Shown in pieces: positions 52,786 through 62,340 of a DNA stretch of 64,000 bases. Source of the stretch: Bacteroidales bacterium F22 (lineage in GTDB: Bacteria > Bacteroidota > Bacteroidia > Bacteroidales > Bacteroidaceae); the NCBI GenBank assembly GCA_029541985.1, contig CP095414.1, forward strand, positions 620,001-684,000. The letters run 5' to 3'. Position numbers and translations under genes: made by a program. Each line of letters opens with the position of its first letter. Position 1 is the first letter of the stretch. The notes under the pieces are model-generated. The model saw nothing but the letters and a program-made list of their open reading frames with translations, was not told the origin of the DNA and did no database searches.

Positions 52786-53934
52786 TCAATGATACATGAT
52801 AAGCAAGGGAGTCTTAGAATGAAAAATAATCTTTTTGGTAATACTTGGTGTAAACAAATTAGAAAAAATAGTTCGTTTATGAGACGACGTCACTAACAAA
52901 GAGATTCTATTATCAGTGATACTTCTATCCAAATCCTCCATTTGATTTCCCTGCGGAATCATCTCAAAGTCAAAACCAATCTCAGGATACTTTTCTCTAA
53001 AATACTTCATTAATCCAGCTACGATTTGATCTTCGACTTGCGAAGTCTTCTTCCCCTCTAGATGATAAAATGTAACTTTAAACTTCTTATCCGCTAGACG
53101 TTTGTAGAAACTATCAAAAGCGATTAAGTCGCGTTGAGAATAGTTCGTTAAGAACCCAATATGGTTGACTTCATAAATAGAAGTCAAAGAAGAATTCTCA
53201 GGAACAGCTAAGATAGGTATTCTACTACGGTCGAAAAGGTCAGCAGTGACACTACCAATCAACTCGCTATCTCTTTTTTCTTTCCCTCTCATGCCCATAA
53301 CAATCATCTCCACATGATTCAGACGAGCATATCGATTAATCTCCTCTTCAGGGATTCCTTCAGAAAGTACACAATCATATTTCACATCAGTGTAATGCTC
53401 TTTAGCAATTAACTTTTTAACCTCTGCAGACAACTTATCAAAATCATGATGCACCTTGACCAGCAAAGAAGAGATTTCCTTAGTCTTGTCAGCATCAGGA
53501 AAGAGTAAATCATTGTAATACGGCAATGTATTAGCATAAATAGGAGCAAAATACACATGAAGAAGTCTTACCTCCGCATGTAACTCCTGAGCAATATTAA
53601 AAGCAATACGGATAGACTTGATTGAATATTCAGAAAAATCAACAGGAACCAGAATAATAGGCATAGTTGGTTTTCCATGGCTATCACTTTCGAGTAACTC
53701 CTCACCCACAACCCTATCACTAAGCCATTCTTTACTTTCGATGATACTCAGTGCTTGAGGCAAGTCCCTTTCATGTATTCTAACTCTCACCCCAGAAGTA
53801 ATAAGCGGTTGAATCTCATTTACATTCTGTATGGTCGTATCAATACCAGCAGTACCTAACACGTTCTGAAGAATAAGCGCTTTGGCATAAGTCAGTGTGG
53901 CGACGGTAATAAGATGTTCAGTATTTTCTTTCAT
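52786..53934 (-). CDS. Universal stress protein with N-terminal DUF2007-like domain
   Basis: A 382-residue cytoplasmic protein. Residues about 1-70 resemble a DUF2007-type domain (VATLTYAKALILQNVLGTAGIDTTIQN). Residues about 93-245 are a UspA domain with the ATP-binding loop GMRGKEKRDSELIGSVT (G-2x-G-9x-G-S). Residues about 255-382 form a second, weaker UspA-like repeat. The gene is preceded by interleaved inverted repeats that could act as an attenuator after the small HTH gene. Confidence 0.85.
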   Translation of the reverse strand: MKENTEHLITVATLTYAKALILQNVLGTAGIDTTIQNVNEIQPLITSGVRVRIHERDLPQALSIIESKEWLSDRVVGEELLESDSHGKPTMPIILVPVDFSEYSIKSIRIAFNIAQELHAEVRLLHVYFAPIYANTLPYYNDLLFPDADKTKEISSLLVKVHHDFDKLSAEVKKLIAKEHYTDVKYDCVLSEGIPEEEINRYARLNHVEMIVMGMRGKEKRDSELIGSVTADLFDRSRIPILAVPENSSLTSIYEVNHIGFLTNYSQRDLIAFDSFYKRLADKKFKVTFYHLEGKKTSQVEDQIVAGLMKYFREKYPEIGFDFEMIPQGNQMEDLDRSITDNRISLLVTSSHKRTIFSNLFTPSITKKIIFHSKTPLLIMYH

Positions 53935-53962
53935 AATGAATAAAATTAAAGATTACAAACTA

Positions 53963-54015
53963 AATATCCCAATTGACAGTGTAAGAGGTCAATTGGGATA
54001 TTCTACTACACTGTC
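53963..54015 (-). promoter_or_regulatory. Interleaved inverted repeats, terminator or attenuator
   Basis: Read on the minus strand: arm A GACAGTGTA (54015-54007), arm B AATATCCCAATTGAC (54002-53988), A' TACACTGTC (53983-53975), B' GTCAATTGGGATATT (53977-53963), then T-rich sequence. B/B' is a perfect 15-bp terminator-like stem; A/A' is a perfect 9-bp stem. Because A' and B' share three bases and the order is A-B-A'-B', the two stems compete or form a pseudoknot. This would suit conditional read-through into the universal stress gene. Confidence 0.65.
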
Positions 54016-54037
54016 ACGTGTATCATACAGAAACGAA

Positions 54038-54298
54038 TCAAGAAGCAACTTCTTCTCTTTCATGAAGAATATGAAGTGCTTTATCTAAGATAATGGTACT
54101 ATCAATCTTAACCAATCCACCATCAGGCCCGGGTTCTAAATGAATACCTGCACTTCGTCCTTGTTTAAAGTTGTGTCCTCCAAAGAAGTTACGTACTGTC
54201 TCCGCATTGATGCCAAGTTCTTCTGCAATGCGATCCATGCTGCCATGAGGCAATGAATCTTTGAGTCGACGTAGCTCATTAAATGTAATTGTTCGCAT
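54038..54298 (-). CDS. Small helix-turn-helix DNA-binding protein
   Basis: An 86-residue protein. The N-terminal half looks like a helix-turn-helix (GSMDRIAEELGINAETVRNFFGG), followed by a glycine-rich turn and a short C-terminal helix (DKALHILHEREE). Proteins of this size and sequence type are widely conserved in Bacteroidota as I recall, without known function. It lies between a Fur-family gene and a universal stress gene on the same strand. Confidence 0.82.
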   Translation of the reverse strand: MRTITFNELRRLKDSLPHGSMDRIAEELGINAETVRNFFGGHNFKQGRSAGIHLEPGPDGGLVKIDSTIILDKALHILHEREEVAS

Positions 54299-54507
54299 AT
54301 GGATAAAGATTTATAGATTATATAATAGATAATAATAATATACATAATTATATTTAATCGTCCTCTACCTTACTGCAAACAAGGTACAACATATAAATTA
54401 GATTTCAAAATAATAGATAAAAAAGAAATCTAAAGACCGTTTAAAAGCGACATTCTCCTTGCACAATCTAAATACTATCAATCTGTCAAGGCGAGAGAAA
54501 GTCTTTA

Positions 54508-54942
54508 TTATTTCATTTTTTCCAAACACTCCTTGCAAATACCACGATAATACAAGGACACCTCATCGATAAGATGCTCACTAAAATCCAATTGAATATT
54601 TGCTTTAGGTACAAAATTCAAATCGTAAATCTTGCCACATTTTTTGCATAAGAAATGAGGATGTGGCTCAGAAATACCATCAAAACAAACATTTTTTTCA
54701 TCAATAGTGAGTCTCAATATAGCCCCTTTTTCAGATAATCTTTGTACCGTGTTGTAAACAGTCGTTTTCGACAAAGAAGGAATCTTAGGCAATAAATCTT
54801 TGTAGATAGTATCCACGTTGGGATGCGTTCGGTGTTCCAAAAGATACAACATCACCTCCACCCTTGGTAATGAGGGTCTTATCCCATAAGCCAATAGCCT
54901 TTCTTGGGATTTTATTCTTAATTCGTTCATATTTGTAATCAA
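54508..54942 (-). CDS. Fur family transcriptional regulator (Fur or PerR type)
   Basis: A 144-residue Fur-superfamily regulator. The N-terminal winged helix (about 10-85: HPNVDTIYKDLLPKIPSLSKTTVYNTVQRL) is followed by the metal-binding dimerisation domain with HPHFLCKKCGKI and CKECLEK, the two CxxC pairs of the structural zinc site. Whether it senses iron (Fur), peroxide (PerR) or another signal is not settled by sequence; ACFDG-like spacing (VCFDGISEPHPH) suits both. Four codons after the first ATG is another start. Gene order with a stress protein slightly favours PerR. Confidence 0.9.
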   Translation of the reverse strand: MITNMNELRIKSQERLLAYGIRPSLPRVEVMLYLLEHRTHPNVDTIYKDLLPKIPSLSKTTVYNTVQRLSEKGAILRLTIDEKNVCFDGISEPHPHFLCKKCGKIYDLNFVPKANIQLDFSEHLIDEVSLYYRGICKECLEKMK

Positions 54943-55068
54943 TACATTATTTTGTGTGGCAAATATCTTTTAATTTATTTAGAAATCAAAATTATTCACA
55001 CGATTTAATCAATGAATAACAGAAATAAAGTTTCTTTATCAAAGAATATTAGTCATATAGATACAGAA

Positions 55069-55102
55069 AGCGGGTATCAATCGTAACCGAAAGACACCCG
55101 CT
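55069..55102 (-). terminator. Terminator-like hairpin after groL
   Basis: AGCGGGT/ACCCGCT stem of 7 bp with a 20-base loop about 40 bases after the groL stop, followed on the minus strand by TTTCTGTATC. Confidence 0.6.
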
Positions 55103-55143
55103 ATTCATTCATTCAATATGAATTTAGCAATAAAGAAATGACA

Positions 55144-56802
<1,659 letters not shown>

Positions 56803-56873
56803 TTATTGTTTTGTTATTCATTAAATGCAAGTCTACATCAATCAAGAGACGAGATAGACAGATTCATCATTCA

Positions 56874-57149
56874 CTAATCAATGGTAGCCAAGACGTCACT
56901 TTGTTTCATGATAAGATATTTCACCCCATCATTTTCCAACTCAGTACCAGCATATTTTCCATACAATACAACATCACCTACTTTGAGAACCATTTTTTCA
57001 TCTTTCACCCCTTGTCCTACGGCAACGATTTCGCCTTTAAGAGGTTTCTCTTTAGCATTGTCAGGAATGATGATACCACCGATCGTTTTTTCTTCTGCTG
57101 GAGCAGGTAAAACCAATACTCTGTCAGCTAATGGATTAATTTTACTCAT
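56874..57149 (-). CDS. groS: 10 kDa co-chaperonin GroES
   Basis: A 91-residue co-chaperonin that caps Gro[32 protein letters not shown] contains the mobile loop (about 16-32), and the C-terminal [17 protein letters not shown] end ([16 protein letters not shown]) is typical. First gene of groSL. Confidence 0.97.
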   Translation of the reverse strand: MSKINPLADRVLVLPAPAEEKTIGGIIIPDNAKEKPLKGEIVAVGQGVKDEKMVLKVGDVVLYGKYAGTELENDGVKYLIMKQSDVLATID

Positions 57150-57673
57150 TTCATTTAGTATTTATAGATTAATATTTAATTAATGTTCCTTGTGTCATAC
57201 ATTATTGCCAGATACACAAGGGAATACCCGTGTAAAACACAGGTACATTGAACCATTTACCAATACCGTGCCAAACAGTCAAATCGATGAGAAAAAAAAT
57301 TTAAAATAATTTCAACAAGAAACTTTCACCAAAGAAAAGCCCCTTCTTAATAATAAGGTATTCCTCAGAAAAAGAAACCACCAAGCCTCACGATGAAATC
57401 AACAGAGGAACTCCTGACAGGAAAAGACACAAAACGTCACCCCTCACCCCACACGTCATCAGCAAGCATGACACCCATAGAGTTCCTCCGAAATGAAGTC
57501 AAAAAAGTCCAAAACAGCCATCGACAGCCTATAAAGGAAGCAATTGGACTATAATGCTACTTATTTGAACGATAGTAACACTCATAAGCTATGGGCTATC
57601 AGTATATTTGCAAGAGTCGAGAGCAATAATAGAAGCTCGGCATTTATTCAAAAACCCTATAAATAAAATAACG
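57150..57673. other. Divergent region between groS and kduD
   Basis: About 520 bases. Upstream of groS is a CCTTGTGT/ACACAAGG inverted repeat (57188-57195 and 57214-57221) that could be a regulatory site; no HrcA CIRCE element (TTAGCACTC-N9-GAGTGCTAA) is seen. TATATTTG at 57603-57610 may be the -7 box of the kduD operon, though without a TTTG at the usual spacing. The middle (57300-57560) holds no recognisable gene. Confidence 0.4.
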
Positions 57674-58468
57674 ATGGTAGATTTTTCTCTCAAAGGCAAA
57701 GTAGCACTAATCACAGGTGCTTCATATGGCATTGGTTTCGGTATAGCCACTGCATATCACAAACAAGGTGCTAAAATAGTCTTCAATGACATCAAGCAAG
57801 ACCTAGTCGATAAAGGTTTAGCCTCATATAAAGAACTAGGCATCGATGCGACAGGTTACGTATGTGATGTGACAAATGAAGCACAAGTGCAAGACATGGT
57901 GGCTAAGATAGAAAAGAACGTAGGCCCAGTAGACATCTTAGTAAACAATGCAGGAATCATCAAACGTATCCCTATGCATGAGATGAAAGCATCAGAATTT
58001 AGACAAGTGATTGATATCGACCTCACAGGTCCATTCATCGTATCAAAATGCGTTTTACCAAGCATGATGAAACGTAACCAAGGAAAGATAATCAACATCT
58101 GTTCTATGATGAGTGAGTTAGGTCGTGAGACCGTATCAGCTTATGCAGCAGCAAAAGGCGGTCTCAAGATGCTTACACGCAATATCGCCTCAGAATATGG
58201 TGAATACAACATCCAATGTAATGGTATCGGCCCTGGGTATATCGCTACTCCACAGACAGCTCCACTCCGTGAGAAACAAGCCGACGGTTCTCGTCACCCA
58301 TTTGACTCATTTATCTGTGCCAAGACTCCAGCAGCTCGATGGGGAACACCAGAAGACCTCATGGGTCCTGCCGTATTCCTTGCATCAGGAGCATCAGATT
58401 TTGTCAACGGACACGTAATATATGTAGATGGAGGAATCCTTGCATATATCGGTAAACAACCTAAATAA
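57674..58468 (+). CDS. kduD: 2-dehydro-3-deoxy-D-gluconate 5-dehydrogenase
   Basis: A 264-residue short-chain dehydrogenase that reduces 2,5-diketo-3-deoxygluconate (DKII) to 2-keto-3-deoxygluconate. It has the cofactor loop TGASYGIGFGIA, NNAG, the catalytic Tyr-x-x-x-Lys in SAYAAAKGG, and a C-terminus (YVDGGILAYIGKQP) typical of KduD. The start is set at MVDFSLKGK; the 22 codons before it overlap the promoter. No signal peptide, so it is cytoplasmic. First gene of an operon with DUF4861, EIIC and kduI. KDG kinase and aldolase genes are not in the window. Confidence 0.93.
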   Translation: MVDFSLKGKVALITGASYGIGFGIATAYHKQGAKIVFNDIKQDLVDKGLASYKELGIDATGYVCDVTNEAQVQDMVAKIEKNVGPVDILVNNAGIIKRIPMHEMKASEFRQVIDIDLTGPFIVSKCVLPSMMKRNQGKIINICSMMSELGRETVSAYAAAKGGLKMLTRNIASEYGEYNIQCNGIGPGYIATPQTAPLREKQADGSRHPFDSFICAKTPAARWGTPEDLMGPAVFLASGASDFVNGHVIYVDGGILAYIGKQPK

Positions 58469-58475
58469 CAGCCCA

Positions 58476-59813
58476 ATGAATCGGACCAATCATAAACATT
58501 ACATTGTAAGTATTATGACTTTATTACTGATTGCTTCGTGTACGACGAAGCAATCAGTTACTGTTTCTATAGTCAACCACTCAGAGAGAACATCAGGAAC
58601 CAAACTAATCGAGGTTCCACTAAGAACCATCAGCCAGAAACTCAGTCAAGCTGAAGCCGTCTCATCAAGTCAAAGCCTCATCGTCCTAGACAAAGAAGGT
58701 CATCAGATGCCAATACAAGTCACATCAGATAGCTTGTTGTTGTTCCCCGTGTCATTAGAAGCTAATCAGCAATTGAAGTTCACCATCACATACGGAGAAA
58801 AAGCGATACAAGACACGATCGCATGCGGTCAAGTACACCCCGAGCGGCTAAGTGATTTTGCTTGGGAAAATGACAAGACAGCCTTCAGAACATATGGCCC
58901 TGCTCTTATGGCAAAAGGTTGGAAGTCATACGGCTACGACACCTTTCATAAATATGGCACATCCAAACCGATACTCAACGAGATGTACACGAGTGAATGC
59001 AACGAAAAGAATCTAGAAAAGCTCAGATATCTACGTACTGTAGATAAGCAGAAATCAATAGAATGGGCCAGCACCTTCTCCTTTCACTACGACCACGGAC
59101 ATGGCTATGACAGTTATTCAGTGGACCAAACCCTAGGAGCAGGAGCAAGTGCATTGGTCGTAGATGGGCAGTTGCACTATCAGAACTGCTGGTCATCATG
59201 CAAAATATTGGACAACGGGCCACTGCGAATGACCGCCGAGCTCACCTTTCCCGAGATGATTATCCAAGGAGACACAGTGATAGAGCAACGAATCATCACC
59301 TTAGACATGGGTGACCATCTAAACAAGACCACAGTGAAATATAATGGGTTGACCAAAGTATCAGATGTAGCCTCAGGGATTGTATTGCATGAAGATGGTA
59401 CCCCCGAAACAATTGCTGCCGGTTATGGATATACCCATGCAGCACTCTACTCAGCCAGACAGTTTGGCCAGTACGCACTTGATACGAACAACCGCTACAT
59501 GTGCTATGTAGATGGGACAAAAGGAACAGACGGGTCAGATATAGGAGACTTTTATGTCGGTATGATAGCCTCTCAAGCATGTAAACGAACCTCAAAAGTA
59601 CGTTTTGACCCAGCACAAGTCAAACTCAATAACCATCACGACTACGGCTATCTGTTGATGAATCACAAACTCACAAAAGAATCTACGCTCACCTATTATT
59701 GGGGTACAGCCACACAGAAAGATGGAGAAATCCTAGACCTCGCTGCGTGGAAGCAATGGTTAGAAAACTATATATACTTCCTAGACCACCCTATTGAAGT
59801 AACAATCACTTAA
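58476..59813 (+). CDS. DUF4861 family lipoprotein
   Basis: A 445-residue lipoprotein with Cys22 in LLIASCTTK. The rest is mostly beta-rich (IVNHSERTSGTKLIEVPL; WASTFSFHYDHGHGYDSYSVDQTLGAG; GYLLMNHKLTKESTLTYYWGT) and matches DUF4861, which occurs in Bacteroidota uronate and polysaccharide utilisation loci. It lies 7 bases after kduD, with translation likely coupled. It could bind or hydrolyse a uronic acid-containing oligosaccharide at the cell surface or in the periplasm; no catalytic motif is recognised. Confidence 0.88.
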   Translation: MNRTNHKHYIVSIMTLLLIASCTTKQSVTVSIVNHSERTSGTKLIEVPLRTISQKLSQAEAVSSSQSLIVLDKEGHQMPIQVTSDSLLLFPVSLEANQQLKFTITYGEKAIQDTIACGQVHPERLSDFAWENDKTAFRTYGPALMAKGWKSYGYDTFHKYGTSKPILNEMYTSECNEKNLEKLRYLRTVDKQKSIEWASTFSFHYDHGHGYDSYSVDQTLGAGASALVVDGQLHYQNCWSSCKILDNGPLRMTAELTFPEMIIQGDTVIEQRIITLDMGDHLNKTTVKYNGLTKVSDVASGIVLHEDGTPETIAAGYGYTHAALYSARQFGQYALDTNNRYMCYVDGTKGTDGSDIGDFYVGMIASQACKRTSKVRFDPAQVKLNNHHDYGYLLMNHKLTKESTLTYYWGTATQKDGEILDLAAWKQWLENYIYFLDHPIEVTIT

Positions 59814-59849
59814 TAAAAAGAATAGACAATCTTAAATAATTTCACACCT

Positions 59850-61259
59850 ATGGAACATTTTTTTAGTTACATCGTCTCATTAGGCGCACCAGTAATGATG
59901 CCTATAATCTTCACGATACTTGGCATATCGATTGGAATCAAACCAGCGAAAGCCATCAAGAGTGGACTGCTCGTCGGCGTAGGTTTCGTCGGATTATCAA
60001 TCATCACAGCATTATTGACCAGCACCTTGGGCCCTGCTCTTAATCAAGTAGTAAAAGTTTATGACTTGCAACTCAATGTCTTCGACATGGGGTGGCCTGC
60101 AGCAGCAGGTATAGCCTACAACACTTCCGTAGGTGCATTTATTATCCCCGTTTGCCTAGCGGTCAACCTAATCATGTTAGTGACCAAAACGACAGAAACG
60201 GTCAATATTGACTTGTGGAACTATTGGCATTTTGCCTTTATCGGTGCCATCGTTTATTTTGCGACAGGAAGTCTTCTTTGGGGATTCTTCACAGCAATCA
60301 TTTGCTATATCATCACCCTCGTTGGTGCCGACTACATGGCCCCATCGATGCAAAAATTCTATGACAACCTAGATGGTATATCTATCCCACAACCCTTCTG
60401 TATTGGTTTCGTACCAGTAGCATGGGGTATAAATAAAGTTCTCGACAAGATTCCAGGAATCAACAAGATCAACATCTCTGCCGAAGGAATGAAGAAAAAA
60501 TTTGGTCTTCTAGGTGAGCCACTATTTCTAGGCGTACTGATAGGTGTACTGATGGGTGCCTTTGCAAAATATGACCTACCTAAGATTTTGATGCTCGGCG
60601 TAAAGATAGGCGCAGTCATGGAACTCATCCCACGGATTACCCACCTCTTTATCGAAGGACTGATGCCTATATCAGATGCTACCAAATCACTGATACAGAA
60701 GAAATTCAAAGGAAAAGTAGAACTTCATATCGGTATGACCCCTGCCTTGGTGATTGGACATCCTGCCACCTTGGTCGTCTCACTATTATTGATACCAGTC
60801 ATCATCTTCTTGGCAGTAATTCTACCAGGAAATGAATTCCTACCACTGGCATCGCTAGCTGGATTGTTTTATATCTTTCCACTCATCCTACCGATTACCA
60901 AAGGAAATGTGTTTAAGACATTCATCATCGGACTCATTATCTTGATAGCAGGTGTCTACCTCACCACAAATTTAGCACCTGCCTTCACCCTCGCCGCTCG
61001 CGATGTATTTGCACAGACACATGATGCTTCAGTACAGATACCAGCTGGATTTGACAGTGCAGGAGCCTTAGATTTCGCATCCAACCCAATGGCATGGATA
61101 CTCTATCATCTCACTGCGACTTTCAAGGTAGTAGGTCCAGCCATTCTAATCCTCTTCACAGTATTCTTGATGATACTAAACAGAAGACGCATCATCAAAC
61201 TTGAGAAAATCGCCGTGGCAGAAAATGCTGCACACACAACCTCATACGAGAAAGAATAA
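59850..61259 (+). CDS. PTS galactitol-type EIIC transporter (GatC family), orphan
   Basis: A 469-residue inner membrane transporter with about eleven hydrophobic segments, matching the PTS EIIC GatC family (GISIGIKPAKAIKSGLLVGVGFVGLSII, MGWPAAAGIAYNTSVGAF, GMTPALVIGHPATLVVSLLLIPVI). In the phosphotransferase system it imports a sugar with EIIA and EIIB partners. Neither is found in this window, and Bacteroidota usually lack a full PTS. It sits between a DUF4861 lipoprotein and kduI in a uronate operon. I infer a PEP-independent carrier for an unsaturated or keto-uronate; phosphorylation by EIIB encoded elsewhere is the alternative. Confidence 0.9.
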   Translation: MEHFFSYIVSLGAPVMMPIIFTILGISIGIKPAKAIKSGLLVGVGFVGLSIITALLTSTLGPALNQVVKVYDLQLNVFDMGWPAAAGIAYNTSVGAFIIPVCLAVNLIMLVTKTTETVNIDLWNYWHFAFIGAIVYFATGSLLWGFFTAIICYIITLVGADYMAPSMQKFYDNLDGISIPQPFCIGFVPVAWGINKVLDKIPGINKINISAEGMKKKFGLLGEPLFLGVLIGVLMGAFAKYDLPKILMLGVKIGAVMELIPRITHLFIEGLMPISDATKSLIQKKFKGKVELHIGMTPALVIGHPATLVVSLLLIPVIIFLAVILPGNEFLPLASLAGLFYIFPLILPITKGNVFKTFIIGLIILIAGVYLTTNLAPAFTLAARDVFAQTHDASVQIPAGFDSAGALDFASNPMAWILYHLTATFKVVGPAILILFTVFLMILNRRRIIKLEKIAVAENAAHTTSYEKE

Positions 61260-61310
61260 ACGTGATCTATCAAGAAATCAGATTAACTAACCAATAAACA
61301 AATAAAAATC

Positions 61311-62216
61311 ATGAAAAAAATCGCTTTAGCACTCTTCACTGTTTTGATGGCTTCAAGTAGCCTATTTGGACAAGTAAACTATACCATCCAAACCGCCTGT
61401 CATCCTGATGATGTCAAGCATTACGATACAGCGAAACTTCGCTCACGCTTCGTGATGACAAAAGTAATGATACCAGGAGAAATCAACGTGACCGTATCGA
61501 GATACGATCGACTGATCTTTGGAGGAGCAGTCCCTACGACTACAGCACTAAAATTAGAAACAATCGAACCGCTCAAAGCCCCCTACTTCTTGTACAACCG
61601 TGAGTTAGGCGTCATCAATGTAGGAGGCCCTGGCAAAGTCCTTGTAGATGGCAAGACTTATCAGTTAAACTATAAAGAAGCCCTCTATGTAGGACGTGGA
61701 AACAAAGACATTCGTTTCGTCAGTGTCGATGCTTCTACACCAGCTAAATTCTATATCAATTCGACGCTTGCACACAAAGCATACAAGACACAACTAATTA
61801 GTCGTGACAAGGCTGTGGTCATCCATGCAGGAAGTAAAGAAGGAAGCAATGAGCGTGTCATCAATAAATTAATCGTCAACGATGTACTCGAGGAAGGACC
61901 TTGCCAATTGCAAATGGGATTGACAGAACTGATGTCAGGTAGTGTATGGAACACCATGCCTGCGCATATCCATGGACGTCGTGTAGAAGCTTATTTCTAC
62001 TTTGATGTGCCCGCTAAAGGAGCGATCTGTCATCTGATGGGTGAGCCACAAGAAGAACGCTTGGTATGGCTTCACAATGAGCAAGCAATCATGTCTCCGG
62101 AATGGTCAATCCATGCTGCAGCAGGAACAAGTAATTACAACTTTATCTGGGGTATGGGTGGTGAAAACCTAGACTATGGTGATAAAGAAGTCATCTCTAT
62201 TTCTGAGATGAGATAA
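61311..62216 (+). CDS. kduI: 5-dehydro-4-deoxy-D-glucuronate isomerase with signal peptide
   Basis: KduI converts 5-keto-4-deoxyuronate (DKI) to DKII in breakdown of pectin, glycosaminoglycan or similar uronides. The 301-residue product has the KduI fold, with metal site [10 protein letters not shown] (His-x-His and Glu) and a later His in SIHAAAG, and the end segment [14 protein letters not shown]. Unlike the usual roughly 280-residue cytoplasmic enzyme, it begins with a signal peptide ([21 protein letters not shown]), followed by the normal KduI start ([15 protein letters not shown]). The mature protein would be periplasmic. It is the last gene of the operon, 51 bases after EIIC, and ends before a bidirectional terminator. 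Confidence 0.93.
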   Translation: MKKIALALFTVLMASSSLFGQVNYTIQTACHPDDVKHYDTAKLRSRFVMTKVMIPGEINVTVSRYDRLIFGGAVPTTTALKLETIEPLKAPYFLYNRELGVINVGGPGKVLVDGKTYQLNYKEALYVGRGNKDIRFVSVDASTPAKFYINSTLAHKAYKTQLISRDKAVVIHAGSKEGSNERVINKLIVNDVLEEGPCQLQMGLTELMSGSVWNTMPAHIHGRRVEAYFYFDVPAKGAICHLMGEPQEERLVWLHNEQAIMSPEWSIHAAAGTSNYNFIWGMGGENLDYGDKEVISISEMR

Positions 62217-62283
62217 ACAATCAAGAACCTATGGGGTGCATCACCTGCCAAGAGAATGCAGGGAAAGCCCCCTCATAAAACAA

Positions 62284-62323
62284 AAAGTCCCGAAGACGAT
62301 TAGTTAATCATCTTCGGGACTTT
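62284..62323. terminator. Bidirectional terminator
   Basis: AAAGTCCCGAAGA / TCTTCGGGACTTT 13-bp perfect stem, with an inner GATTA/TAATC pair, between convergent kduI and the sialate esterase-type gene. Confidence 0.88.
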
Positions 62324-62340
62324 GTATGGAACCATTCAGA

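Noticed and set aside
57150..57300. CIRCE (HrcA) element before groS
   Set aside because: No TTAGCACTC-N9-GAGTGCTAA sequence; only a shorter CCTTGTGT/ACACAAGG repeat is present.
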